Shown here: positions 41,263-52,872 of the stretch, piece after piece
How the letters are laid out: each line of letters opens with the position of its first letter
Numbering within the stretch: the stretch's first letter is position 1
Assembly: GCA_008360975.2 (NCBI GenBank)
Contig: CM039210.1
Span: forward strand, 15,936,293 to 16,000,292
DNA length: 64,000 nucleotides
Source of the DNA: Lichenostomus cassidix
Taxonomy: Eukaryota > Chordata > Aves > Passeriformes > Meliphagidae
Reading direction: 5' to 3'
The notes under the pieces: generated by a model
Database searches by the model: none
Seen by the model: the letters and a program-made list of their open reading frames with translations, nothing else
What the model was told of the DNA's origin: nothing
Program-made: the position numbers and the translations under genes

Positions 41263-41426
41263 TCAGAATCATAGAATATCCTGAGTTGCAAGGGACCCGC
41301 AAGGATGACTGAGTCCAACTCCTGGCCCTTCACAGGACACCCGCAAGAATCGTATCATGTCCCTGGGAGTGTTGTCCAAATGGTTCGTGAACTCTGGCAG
41401 CCTTGGGGCCATGACCACTTCCCTGG

Positions 41427-42509
41427 TGTGTTGGTTTTGCTTGGCCCAGTTTTTGGTAGTGGGGGGGCCACAAAGATGGCTCCTGTGTGAAGCTTCTGGA
41501 AGCTTTCACCACGTCCAGCAGAACCAATCTCTGATGGCTCTGAAGATGATGGATATGCTGCTGGCCAAGGCTGGGCCAATTAGAGAGGTTGGTTACGCCT
41601 CTGTGATAACATATTTAAGAAGAAATCAAAACAATGGGGTACGCAGTTCTTTTTAGCCAGAGAAGGAGGAGGAGGAGGTGAGAACATGTGAGGGAAAAAA
41701 CCATGCAGACACCAAGGTCAGTGGAGAAGGTGGGGGAGGGAGTACTCCTGGCACCGGAGCCGAATTTCCTCTGCAGGCCATGGTGAGGACCATGGGGAAG
41801 CAGGTTGTCCCCCTGCAGCCCATGAGGTCCACGGGGATGCAGAGATCCACCCACAGCCTGTGGGGAGGTGCCCATGCCGGAGTGGGTAGATGCCTGGAGG
41901 AGGCTGTGGTCCAGTGGGAGTCCCAATGGAGAGAGAGGCCTTGCTCCTGAGATGGAACAGCTTGACCTCGTATGTCTGCACCCCATGGACGAGGGGCCCA
42001 CGTCGCAGCAGGTTTTTTGGGAGGACTGTCTGCCTGTGGGAGGAGGCTCACGTTGCAGCAGGTTTGGGCAGACTGCTGCTCGTGAGATGGACCCATGGAG
42101 AACTGTCTCCCGTGGCAGGGACTGCATGGCAACACAGAGGATGACTCCTCTCCCTGAGCAGCTGAAGAAGATCTCAGTGATGGACTGACCAAACCCCCAT
42201 ACCCTGTCCCCCTGTGCCGTTGGTGGGAAGGAGGTAGGGGGGTGAGCAGACAAACGGTGTCTTTAAGGACTTTATTTTACTTCTCATTATCCTTCTCTGA
42301 TTCCGTTAGCAATAAATCACTTTGCAACTTTAAGTTCAGCCTGTTTGGCCTTGAAGTATTTTTTTCCGGATTCCTTATCTCAAGTCATGAACCTTTTTGT
42401 GTGTTAACCCTATTTTTTTTCCTCTCCTCTGCCCAGCTGTGGCAGGGGAGAGTGGAGAGAGCAGGTGTTGTGGAGTGCCTGGCATTTGGCCAGGGTCTAA
42501 ACCACAACA
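41427..42509 (+). mobile_element. Solo LTR, about 1.05-kb family (plus)
   Basis: It begins TGTGTTGGTTTTGC and ends CCACAACA. It is flanked by CCTGG (41422-41426 and 42510-42514), and the CR1 reads across when it is removed. It contains CAATAAATCA near 42310 as polyadenylation signal. It is the same family as 3895-4940 and 63227-64000. Confidence 0.9.
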
Positions 42510-43185
42510 CCTGGGGAGACTGTTCCAGTGCCCAACCACCCTCTGGGTGAAGAACCTTTTCTTAATATCCAACCTAAAGCTCCCCTGTCACAGCTTCATT
42601 CCATTCCTTTGGGTCCTGTCACTGGTCACCAGAGAGAAGAAATTGGTGCTGCCCTTCTGCTTCCCCTCATAAGGAAGTTGTAGACTGCAATGAGGTCCCC
42701 CTCAGTCTCTTCTTCTCCAGGCTGAACAAGCCAAGAAAGCTCAGTCACTCTTTGTATGGCTTCCCCTCCAGGCCCTTCACCATCTTTGTAGCCCTCCCTT
42801 GGATGCTCTCTGATAGCTTTAGATCTTTCTTATATTGTGGCACCCAAAACTGCCTCCAATGGCTCAAGGTAACACCGCCCCAGTGCAGAGCAGAGCGGGA
42901 CAATCACCTCCCTTAACCTGCTGGTGATACTGTGCCTGATGCCTTCCAGGACACAGTTGGCCCTCCTGGCTGCCAGGGCACTGCTGACTCATCTTCAACT
43001 TGCCATCAACTTGCCATCAACCAGGACCCCTAGGTCCCTTTCCACAGCACTGCTCTCCAGAGCCCTTTCCCCAGGCTGTCCGTACATCCAGGGTTGCCCC
43101 ATCCCAGGTGTAGAATCTGGTAGTTGCCTTTGTTGAACTTCATACGGTTGGTGATTGCCCAGCCCTCTCATTTGTCAAGGTCTCT

Positions 43186-43587
43186 CTATAGGGCCTCTCT
43201 GCCTTCGAGGGAGTCAACGTCTTCTCCCAATTTAGTGTCGTTGGCAAACTTACTTAGTATACCTTCAAGTCCTGCATCCAAGGTGTTTATGAAGATGTTG
43301 AAGAGAACTGGGCCTAAAATGGAGCCCTGTGGAATCCCATTAGTGACCAGCCAGCAGCCTGATGTTACCCCATTCACTATAGCTCTTTGTGGCCAACTCG
43401 TGAGCCAGTTGCTCACCCATCGCATGGGGTGTTTATCCAGCTGAATGCTGGATATTTTGTCCAGAACAATACTGTGGAAGACTGTATCATAAGTTTTACT
43501 GAAATCCAAAAATATTACATCACCTCTCTTCCCTTGATCAACTAGGTGGGTTACCTTGTCATGGAGGGAAATTAATTTTGGCAACAC
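43186..43587 (-). pseudogene. CR1 reverse transcriptase fragment
   Basis: The minus frame of 133 residues shows the palm motifs [18 protein letters not shown] and KFANDTKLG, plus DFSKTYDTV. The catalytic pair reads AND instead of ADD, so the enzyme would be inactive even if expressed. Confidence 0.8.
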
Positions 43588-44594
43588 GACTTTCCCCTCA
43601 TGAAGCTGTGCTGGCTGTGACCAATGACTACATTGTCTTTCAGGTGTTTTTCAATAACTCCCAGAATAATCTTCTCCATAATTTTACCAGTCATCAAAGT
43701 GAGACTGATAGGCCTTTAGTTTCCAAGGTTATCCTTCTTGCCCTTCTTGAAAACTGGGACATTTGCCAGCTTCCAAACAACTGGGACCTTTCCAGATCCC
43801 AAGACCATTCAAAAATCATTGAGAGAGGCCTCACAATGACATCAGCCAGCTCTTTGAGTATTCTCAGATGAATCCCATCAGGTCCCATAGACGTATAGGG
43901 ATCCAGCTGGAGCAGCAGATCCCATACAAGTTTGGGTCGACTGGGAGTTTATCATTCTCAAAGCCACGGTCCTCCAGCTCAGGGCACTGGGACCCCCTTC
44001 ATCTGTTATTAGTGTTGAAGACAAAGGCAAAGAAAGCTTTAAACACCTTTGCCTTGTCCATGTCCCTGTTTTTGAGGTGACCATCCTCATCTTGTAATGG
44101 GCCAATGTTATTTCTTCACTACCTTTTGTTATTAATATCTTTAAGAAAACCTCCTTTTATTGTCTCCCACAGTATTGGCAGCTTCAACTCCAGTTGAACT
44201 TTGGCCACATTAATTTTCTCCCTCCAGTGACAAGCAGTATCCCTTTATTCTTCCCATGTCACCTGACCTTGCTTCCACTGGGCATACATCATCCTTTTTT
44301 GCCTTAGCTCCAAAAGAAGATTCCTGTTCATCCAAGCTGACCTTCTGCCTCACCTGCTTGACTTGTGACATTTAAGAATTGCCTGCTCCTGTGCCCTTAG
44401 GAGGTGGTACTTAAAAAGTGACCAGCACTGATGGACCCCAGCACCTGCAAAAACATTTTCCCAGGGGACCTTGCTCACTAGTTCCCTGAGCAGCCTGAAG
44501 CCAGCTCTCCTCATGTCCAGGGTTGCTGGCACTTTTCCTTCTGTCAACACAGATTTTAAACTTGATTGCTTCATGGTCACTGTGGCCAAGACAG

Positions 44595-45127
44595 TCACCA
44601 ATCTCCACTCACAAGACCCTCTCTGTTGACAAGCAGCAGATCAAGGAGGGCACCCTTCTGAGTCCGTTCCCTTAGGACCTGTACCATGAAGTTGTCATCC
44701 AGGTGTTTTAGCAATCTCCTGGACCTGTTTGTGCCAGCTGTGCGGTGTTCCCAGTTAACATCCAGCAAGTTGAAGTCCCCCACAAGGACAATGGCAGTTG
44801 ATTTGCAGGCGTCCCTTAGTTCCTTGAAGAATAATTAATTGATATCATGGTCCTGGCTAGAAGATCTATAGTAGACTCCCACAGTGGCATCTGCATTATG
44901 TTTGCCCCTTGATTCTTACCCAGATGCTCTCAACTGTGCCATTTCTAACTGTGAGCTCCATACATTCTAGCCCCTCCATTACATACAATGCCAACCCTTC
45001 CACCTTGTCTGCTCTGCCTATCCCTCCTGAAGAGCCTGTAACCATCCATCATAGCACTCCAGTCACAGGATTCATCCCACCAGGTTTCACTTATATGAAT
45101 GATGTCATGTCTCTGGGACTCAGCCAA
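44595..45127 (-). pseudogene. CR1 endonuclease fragments
   Basis: Two minus frames cover an APE-type endonuclease: the N-terminal part (ISETWWDESCDW, then GYRLFRRDR; 45127-44945) and the GDFNLLDVNW motif (44783-44595). A frame break separates them. Confidence 0.75.
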
Positions 45128-45321
45128 AGCTTTGAGCTCCTCTTGCTTGTTCTCCGTGGTTCATGTGTTGGTGTAGAAACAGTTCAAGTGTGGTTCATTG
45201 TAGCTGACACCTCATGGAGCAGATTAAAGGATCTCACTAGTGCTCATTTCCTCACGTTTTGGCACACTATCCCATCGCTCATCACTGGCGAGCTTGGTTT
45301 TGTCCCTTTCCCCCTTCCAAG

Positions 45322-45750
45322 CTAGTTTAAAGCTCTGTCAATGAGCCCCGCTGGCTCCTGTGCTAGAACACTTTTTCCCCTCTGAGAAAGGTGCATCCCA
45401 TCAGGTGTCACTAGACCAGGTGTTGAATAGATCCTCCCATGGTCAAAAATCCCCAAATTATTCCGATGATACCAGCCTTGGAGCCATGTGCTGATCTGAT
45501 GGGTCTGCCTGTTCCTTTCAATATTATTTCTTGCTACTGGAAGGATCAAGGAAAACACTACATCTGCTCCTGATCCTTCAACCAATCATCCCAAGGCCCT
45601 GAAATCCCTTTTGATTACTCTCAGACTTCTCTTTGTTATCTTATCACTACCAACTTGAAGAACCAATAGTGGATAATAATCAGAGGGCTATACTAGACTG
45701 GACAGTTTCCTAATAATGTCCCTTACCCGGGCCCCAGGGAGGCAGTAGAC
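45322..45750 (-). pseudogene. CR1 ORF1 C-terminal fragment
   Basis: The minus frame ends with the TPDGMHLSQRGKSVLAQE stretch, the GDSL/esterase-like C-terminus of CR1 ORF1. The upstream part parallels the fragments at 660-1000 and 10558-10806. Confidence 0.7.
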
Positions 45751-45902
45751 TTTTAGAATTTTTTATTTCTTTAAATTGACAGTGCTCTGCTCTACCATGC
45801 TACATTTGCCACAAATAACATAGTTTTAATAAATTGAGAGCCCCAAGTCTGACTAAAATGAAATTATTCAAATAGGTCAAACCCATCTTGTCTTCACCCC
45901 TG

Positions 45903-46388
45903 TGCTGCTTCGACCCCCGAAAGACTGCCAGCTGCCCCAAAAGCAGCAACGGAAAGGCGGCTGGCAGCGCTGAACACGGCCCCGGGCGCGCAGCCGCGAT
46001 GAAGCAATCAGGCGAGTGCGGCTTCCAGGAGAACAGTAGCGCTTTAGGAAAGCGGTAAATACGAAAGAGGCGTAGACTCCTGCGTTTGGGATTCTAGAGG
46101 GTTTATTATAGGAACGGGGGTGGAGGACAAGGTAAAGGATAGGGTAGCCTAGAATCCGGAAACCCAGAAGCCCCGAGCCCGGTTCTGCACAGTGTTAAAA
46201 GGGCGGCGAGCACGGGGCGTGTCCAGACCCAGAGGACCTATCAGGAAGGGTCTTAGGGTGAAGGGCAGGCTTACAAACCAGTAACAGTATTGCAGGGGAC
46301 GGTACATGACTTTTAACCAATGGGATGTTTTAGCTGGGGGAAAATTCTGGAACAGAAATTATAAATTCAAAGCTAGTTCACTGCAACA
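45903..46388 (-). mobile_element. Solo LTR, 486 bp, 6-bp duplication (minus)
   Basis: It is flanked by CCCCTG (45897-45902 and 46389-46394). It starts TGCTGCTTCG and ends CTGCAACA. The reverse polyadenylation signal TTTATT at 46102-46107 shows minus orientation. GC-rich with several CpG. A 6-bp duplication fits an ERVK or alpha-type integrase. Confidence 0.82.
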
Positions 46389-46394
46389 CCCCTG

Positions 46395-47390
46395 GTACTA
46401 TAATCTTTTGTATCTGAATGGATTCCCTTTGAAGTCTATTTATTCTCTATTGTTTCATTTTTGTAATGTTGAGTGCTTTTTGTAATTTTCTTTTATCTGC
46501 TACATATTTCAAAGGAACAATTAAAAATGTCAGAATGCCATAGTTTCTAAGTCTCCATGGCAGTTGTTGCTTTTAAATTATCTTTTCCAAAGTATTTGTG
46601 TGTGGTGTGAGATTTAGATTCACTCTGAACCACTCTCTTGAGATTTTCTGAAAGTTAGCCAAAATACCAAAAAAATTATTTCTCTATCCAAGCAGAATTC
46701 TTGTGTTTCAGTTTCCAGTTCACACATGAAGTAATGTGTTGGTATACAAAAGAGATATTTTGTTATTTCGGTTATAGATACAATTTAAAATTGTTCTTCT
46801 GTGATGGTATTAAGGCATGTTCTGTTATGATGATGAAGGGAAGGTTATTGTCTAAGCATCAGTGTTGATAGGAAAGATGTGTGTTAATGTCTTTACAAAT
46901 AATTCCATGGGTGAGGGTATGGATGTTAATGTCTTTGAAATGGGTCTTAATGTCTCTACCAATTTAGCCACAGGTTTGTTACAGAGCCCGGGCAGTTTGA
47001 CTCCTGAAACAGACAAATGGGTCAGCACAAGCCTGAGTTTCTGAACTTTGGGGCAAAATGACAGGTTCAAGGGGGAATATGTGGTAGGTGGTTTGGAAAG
47101 ACTGTACCTTCCTAGTACCTCAGCCAATGGGGAAAGGAAGAGGGCAACCTGCAGCCAGGAGTTTAGGAAAAAGTAGGCTGTGCCCTCCAAAACCTCGAGA
47201 GAGAAAACCCCACAGGTGTATGCCCCAGTGAACTCTCTCCCTTTATTTGAATAAAGTTACAGGACTCCTCTGTCTCCCTTTGGACATAAACCTCTGGCGT
47301 CATTAATAGTTTTCCAAACAATGTACACAATAGCTCCACATTGGCAGACAGAACTGTTTTCTGTGTCTGCAATACAGGATGCTAGCATTG
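46395..47390. other. No gene seen; possible old LTR near 46870-47330
   Basis: No coding frame stands out. Around 47240-47260 a TTTATTTGAATAAAG string with a short CT-rich tail resembles an LTR polyadenylation region. No duplication was found. Confidence 0.35.
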
Positions 47391-47396
47391 GTAGGG

Positions 47397-48030
47397 TGTC
47401 GCTGTCGAGCCGCTAGCAGAGTAAAGAGGACCAGGTTTTCAGTGGCATAAAAAAGTGTCTTTTATTATTTAATTCCAACTTATATAGACTTTTGAAAGGT
47501 GACATAACGACGAGAGGGAACTCACAGCAGTCTCAATGTGAGATATAGAGTAAGCTCCGTTTTATTTCACCAAACGAGAAAAACTTAAATACTGTTACAG
47601 ATGTTACTAATTATAGTTACACACGTATCTGCAGTCTGTTCTCACACATTCAGGGATCCTCCTGGTAACTCCCTTTTTCTTTCTCATAACACTTCTGACT
47701 CCCTATTCTTTCCCATGACATTCTTCTCACAGAACATTCTCAGGTAAACAAGTCACTGTAGCTTGTTAGGATTTTACTGAGGCCTGAGTATGCTGAGGCC
47801 CTGCTCAGGTATATTCAGTTAGCATAAGTTTTGCTGGAAAACTGCGTTTTCCAACAGAAAGGTCACCCAGATTGGTCAGTCCGAAACCTCTCCCTGAGCC
47901 AATTGGCCAGGCCTGAACTGTCCAAATCTCGAGACACTGTTTTTAATAACAACCAAAATTTATCTTTGTTTATAAAACACAGAAAAAAGAGAGAAGAGAG
48001 TTCCCATGGGAAAGGTCTGTGCTAACCACA
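47397..48030 (-). mobile_element. Solo LTR, about 270-bp family, copy 4 (minus), interrupted
   Basis: It starts TGTCGCTGTCGAGC and ends GCTAACCACA, the reverse of copies 2 and 3. It is flanked by GTAGGG (47391-47396) and GCAGGG (48031-48036). It is split by the LTR 47500-47856 with its own duplication. Confidence 0.85.
47500..47856 (-). mobile_element. Solo LTR, 357 bp, nested inside copy 4 (minus)
   Basis: It starts TGACATAACG and ends TTTTCCAACA. It is flanked by GAAAGG (47494-47499 and 47857-47862). The minus-strand start TGTTGGAAAA resembles the LTR at 2706. The reverse polyadenylation signal TTTATT is near 47560. Confidence 0.87.
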
Positions 48031-48036
48031 GCAGGG

Positions 48037-49063
48037 TAGGGTGCTTTTGAACCTGGGAAGTGGTGTGTCTTATGCATCTCTTGCTGGTGTGCTGTGATCC
48101 CTTCAGGCTGATGGCTAGCTAGGCTTTTCAGAAGGCTTCACAGTACTCTAACATAGATTAGGGAAAAAGGTGATTATCTTTAATTACCATGTCTATTCAT
48201 CATTCACTAGAAGAGAGTGCATGGGAGCATCTGTAGCAGTGTTTCAGCCTTAGTGCCACCTTCAACCACTAGCTTGGGATCATCACAGAGAGGAGCCATG
48301 CAGGGGACCATGTAAGGGTTCAATCTCCAGCAATCCTGGGGCTACAGATGGAGAAGGGACTGTCTTCCAAAAGCAAAGTGTGGCTCATGGGGGTAAAATG
48401 ATCACTCACAACTAAAGCTTCCAGTGATTCCAAATCGAAACCATGACATTGCAGGCATAACAGGAGAGGAAAAAGAAAAGGCAGGAAAAGAAAGCTAACA
48501 GGGCAGGTGGGGCAACAGGGCTGGGGTTGGCTGAGGCAAGGGAACAGAGTGGTGCCATGCCCAGCTGCCTGTGCACACCACCACAGGTCCCCTGAATGAG
48601 TCCTCATGGCAGGGACAGACACTTGCCACCAACCACCTCACCAGGGGAAGAAACCATCACCACCCTCAGCAGCACATGCAGGCACCTGGCACATTCCACT
48701 CCTATCCCATTGAGCCACACCTGAGATGCAAGAGGGCCCTGACATCTCTGCGTATACACCTTGGCCATTCCACCCAGCCTCTCTGGATTGTGCCAGGGCC
48801 CATGTGTGGAGGTGTCATTATGCCTTATGGCTGAAGCTGCTGTCAGTAGCAGCCTCCTTTTCCCTCCTTCTCCCTGCGAGCTGCTGATCTGCAGCTTCAA
48901 TTTAACCCCCGCCAGACTAGTGTTTGTCTCTCAGCAAACACTTTTCTCTGGGATTGATTATGTTGCCCATTTCATCTCGAACACCACCTGACCGCCTGCC
49001 TGCTTGCCCTGCAGGGAACCTGGCTGTCTGCCTGCATGCCCGCCCCTCCTGGGCCACAGTTAT
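48037..49063. other. No gene seen
   Basis: Moderately GC-rich DNA with short open frames only. No repeat of known type was recognised. It precedes the pentamer array. Confidence 0.45.
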
Positions 49064-49148
49064 GTGGCGTGGCGTGGCGTGGCGTGGCGTGGCGTGGCGT
49101 GGCGTGGCGTGGCCGGGCCGGGCCGGGCCGGGCCGGGCCGGGCCGGGC
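49064..49148 (+). repeat. Pentanucleotide array (GTGGC)10 then (CGGGC)7
   Basis: Ten exact GTGGC units (49064-49113) switch abruptly to seven exact CGGGC units (49114-49148). The short overlapping ORFs here are artefacts of the repeat. Every unit carries a GGC, and the unit boundaries create CpG in both halves. Confidence 0.95.
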
Positions 49149-49599
49149 CAGGCTGGGCCACAGAGCTCTGTCTGTGGGGCTGAGGAACACTGCTCACTCC
49201 TGCGAGGTTAGCAGTCTGGTGGTCTCCCATGTCACGTGGTGAGGGTCACGCTCCCGCCCTGCGCAGAACCAGTCATTGTTCCTGTGCCTGATGGGGAGAG
49301 TACTGGAGACTTGCTTGCTTTGTTCCCTGATAGGTGCCTTTCGTCGTCTAGTTATTCTCCCTACGTGAGGGTGAAACAGCAGGCGCAGGGTTGGCTAATA
49401 TCGAGCAACCTTGATACTCTATGGTTCTGTCTTTGCAGGCAGTTCAGCGGACAGCTTAGTTGGGCCTCTGGCTGCCGGGGTCCTGGTGTGACCTCTGTGA
49501 GGTGAGGCAAGATGTGAGTCAAGTGGGAGCTAGTGGGTGGTTGGTCTTTGATGGGTGTTTGGTTGCTAAGGTGGAGGTGGCGTGGAGCGGCAGATTTAT

Positions 49600-49671
49600 G
49601 AGCTTGGAGGAGAGTGAGGCTGAGCAGCTGGAGCAGCAGCGGCGGATGAGAGCGACTCGAGCATCATGGTA
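49600..49671 (+). CDS. Possible first coding exon of a host gene
   Basis: I do not recognise the gene. An ATG opens a short Glu/Gln/Arg-rich frame (MSLEESEAEQLEQQRRMRAT) that runs without interruption into a donor-like ATG/GTAAGAG at 49668-49677. The 400 bases upstream are GC-rich with CpG and the pentamer array, as in a promoter. No second exon can be identified in the window. It could be chance. Confidence 0.3.
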
Positions 49672-49679
49672 AGAGAGAG

Positions 49680-50546
49680 GATAGCTCCTATGTGTGGGCC
49701 GGTTGGGGGACTCGGGCTGCGGGACTGAGTCTCTGGAGATGTAACCTCTGCACTGGAAGGAGCTGAATGGGTGAGATGGTACTTATGGATCTCACTTGGC
49801 TCTGTGCTTATGAGCCGGGGGTAGGGGCCCTCTTTGCTCCTCTGCTCTCTTGTGACTTAGGGCTGAGGATGTGACTTATTGGGGATGAGGGGATGTCTGG
49901 AGCAGAGAGTAAGCCAAAAACCCCAAAATACCCAACACCCCCTTCTCCCCCAGCAAAAGTGTTATAGCTGGTCTCTGTTACTAGTACTTGTTGGAGAAAT
50001 ACTGTTCTGTTTTCAATCTCACAATGACTTTATACTGGTATGTTTTTATGTCACAATGGTTATTTTCAAATCTGGTTCTTTTTCAGTCAGAAGTAGTCAA
50101 AATCGATGCATTTAATGGTCTGTATCAGGTTTAAGATGCACTTTTCTAAATAGAAATGTGCATACATGTATATATGGGAATTCACACCCCATATAGCCAA
50201 GAAAGAATAGAGCATGTAATGATTTGAATCAGCTGTTATCTTAAATATTTTTAAAAGCTTTACCAAGTGCTCTGATTTATGAGATATTTGGCTTCAGATG
50301 ACTTTTTTAATAGATGTCTTATCATAGACACAAGCTATTGCACCTGGCATAACTTACGGTGAATCAGCTTCTTGTAATACAGACAGAAACAGAGAAGAAT
50401 GAAGCTTGACTGGTGTAATTTCTAATAATGATATAAGCTGTTTGGATATCTCTAGTTTAAATAGCAGAGACATAAGTATTTTATGAGCTGTCCTGGAGTG
50501 ATGTTATGATAATCCTTTATCCCCTATCGTTGGCTTATATGCTCAA
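49680..50546. other. No gene seen; would be intron 1 of the possible host gene
   Basis: AT-richer DNA with no coding signal, running into the A run at 50547. Confidence 0.35.
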
Positions 50547-51045
50547 AAAAAAAAAAAAAAAAAAAGTGGTCCTGTCGCTTTAACTACGTTTAGCCGCAGA
50601 GAGAAACGCGGGTTGTTTTGAAAACTTTTTCCCCAAGCCTCGCGCGGGGGAGGATTCTTCGCTCGGCAGAGACTGCGCGCTGGATCGGCTGTCGGAGTGG
50701 GCTCTGTTCCGGTTGCTTTTTTTTTTTTTTCTTTTTTTTTTAATTTTTAATTTTTCTTCATTTGGACCCCTTTTCTTCGATCTGCTTTGTCACCCGAAGA
50801 CCCAAGGGAGCCAGAGGACGGCAGAGTTCTTGGGGAGCTCCGCCCAGCCCCCAGGGCGGGCGAGGAGGGGAGAGGCTACGTCTGAGGAAAAGGACTCTTT
50901 TTTTCAATCAGGTTTAATAATTTTTTTTCCCCTTGGTTTTCCCCTTCCCCTGTGCCTTGCAGGGCACTCTGCGTGGTTTTATTAAATAAATAGTTTTTTC
51001 TTCACTTCCATCTAAGAAATTCTGTTGGGGGGGGTGTCAGAGCCC
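50547..51045 (+). mobile_element. A run followed by GC-rich LTR-like block
   Basis: About 21 A residues are followed by a block with GC-rich and T-run segments, ATTAAATAAATAG (about 50980) as polyadenylation signal, and a pyrimidine tail ending in a G run. The layout is LTR-like, but no duplication and no second copy were found. Confidence 0.35.
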
Positions 51046-51962
51046 TTCGCTCTCGGAGGAGAGAGAGAGTTTTATCATTAATCCGAGACATGAGCTCACA
51101 TCCTTTGCTATAAAGATATATTGAATTCTGTGTTTAGGTCTTAATTCCAATGTGCAACACCAGGATTGGCTGAGTCCATTTTTAATATACTTGCCAAATA
51201 TGGGATATATGGGGCACCCTAGGACTACATTTGTACTGGTGTAAAAAGTCCATTTTATATGTGCCATTAACACATATATTTCTGATTCTACTTGCACATC
51301 TGTTAGTTCTGTTTGTTTAGGAACCTGCAAAGAAATGTGTAGCTGTTGGGTGGTTTGAGGGCCTTGTTTTGGGTTGTTGTTGTTCCCCTTTCGTGCATAT
51401 ATTTCTTTTCATAGAAGTTAGAATATTGAATCAAAAAAATTTAAATACTTGCATTGTTTGTAGGATTCCATGGGTGCTGTCATCAAGCACTGTACATGAA
51501 ACTGGCTTTGGAAGGTTGTGGTCTAATAGCTAGTTTTCTCAATGTAGATCCTTATTAAAAAATAACAAACCCCAAAGGATTTTTTTTGTTGCCTGATAGG
51601 CATGAAAAATCAGAACCAATTTTTCTTATCAGTTGCTGGAAGTATGGAAAAATAATCCTTGCATATGATTCCATGATATAAGGAAAATTAAAATATTATC
51701 TGTGATGGTCTGCTCTTATGCTGTTTGAAGGCTGTAATCTCCAGCAGCAAGTCAAGAACAGAATTAAATGTTCACCAGTTTCTTTTGCATTTAAAAGTTT
51801 ATAAATTAAATTATCAACATAATTTGCTAGCTACAGTATTCCAAGTTGTTGCCATTGGGACTCATCTATGTAGTTATGCTCACAAATTTGAATTCTACAC
51901 AAAGATCCTAATACTACCCAAGGCCATGTTTAGACTGTTCAGCAGAGGCATTAAAGACAGTT
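51046..51962. other. No gene seen
   Basis: AT-rich DNA without recognisable genes or repeats, up to the 3' end of a CR1 at 51963. Confidence 0.45.
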
Positions 51963-52872
51963 CATAGAATCATCAATGTTGGAAGAGACCTTTAAGATCA
52001 TCAAGTCCAACCATCAACCCAGCACTACCCCTAAACCACATCACCCGGTGCCAGATCCAGATGCCTCTTGAACACATCCAGGGATGGTGCCTCCACCACC
52101 TCCCTGGGCAACTTGTTCCCATGCCTGACCACCCCAACAATGAAAACTTTTTTCTAATATTCAATCTGACTCTTCCCCTGTCTCACCTTAAGGCCATTTC
52201 CTCTTGTCCTCTCACTGCAGGCACAGGAGAAGACACCAGCCCTCACCTCACTACAACCTCCTTTCAGGTAGTTGTAGAGAGCGATGAGGTCACCCCTGAG
52301 CCTCCTCAAAACAAACCCAGCTCCCTCAGCCATTCCTCATAAGACATGTTTTCTAGACCTTGCATGAGCCTTGTTGCCCTTCTCTGGACACACTCCAGCA
52401 CCTCAATGTCCTTTTTTAAGTGAGGGGCCCAAATGTGAATGCTGTACTCAAGGTGTGGCCTCACCAGTGCCGAGTACAGGGGTATGATCACTTCCCTGGT
52501 CCTGCTGGCTACACTATTCTTGATAGAGGCCAAAATGCCATTGGCTCTCTTGGCCACCTGGGCACACGCTGGCTCATATTGAGCTGGCTGTCGACCAGCA
52601 AGCACCCCCTAGTGTTGTTCTGCCCAACAGCCCTCAAGCTACTCCTCCCCCAGCCTGTAGCGCTGCAAGGGTTTGCTGTGACCCAAGTGCAGAACCTGGC
52701 ACGTTGCCTTATTGAACCTCATGCAGTTGTCCTTAGCCCATTAAGTCTGTCCATACTCTTTGCAAAGCCTTCCTACCCTCGAGCAGATCAACACTCCCAC
52801 CTGACTTGGTGTCATCTACAAATTTACTGAGGGTGCACTCAATTCCCTTGTCCAGATCATCAATAAAGATAT
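51963..52872 (-). mobile_element. CR1 LINE, 3' part (minus)
   Basis: The plus strand begins CATAGAATCATCAATGTTGG, the reverse of a CR1 3' end, and goes on with the usual CR1 3' untranslated region and the end of RT ([11 protein letters not shown] near 52340; VDDTKSGG near 52800, where the catalytic pair is again altered from ADD). It is ended by an LTR near 52873. Confidence 0.8.

Larger units (their letters stand above)
41263..45755 (-). mobile_element. Long CR1 LINE (minus), holding one LTR
   Basis: The plus-strand start AATCATAGAAT is the reverse complement of the CR1 3' end. Minus-strand coding traces run in order: ORF1 esterase-like end (45750-45322), endonuclease (45127-44595) and reverse transcriptase (43587-43186). 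Without the 1.08-kb LTR at 41427-42509 it is about 3.4 kb. Many stops mark it as dead. Confidence 0.85.

Noticed and set aside
41615..42253. Long minus-strand frames of 179-212 codons
   Set aside because: They fall inside a solo LTR with clear duplications; the corresponding parts of the other copies do not keep the frames open.
49036..49242. Arg/Gly- or Pro-rich ORFs over the pentamer array
   Set aside because: Produced by the repeat itself in several frames; no independent coding signal.
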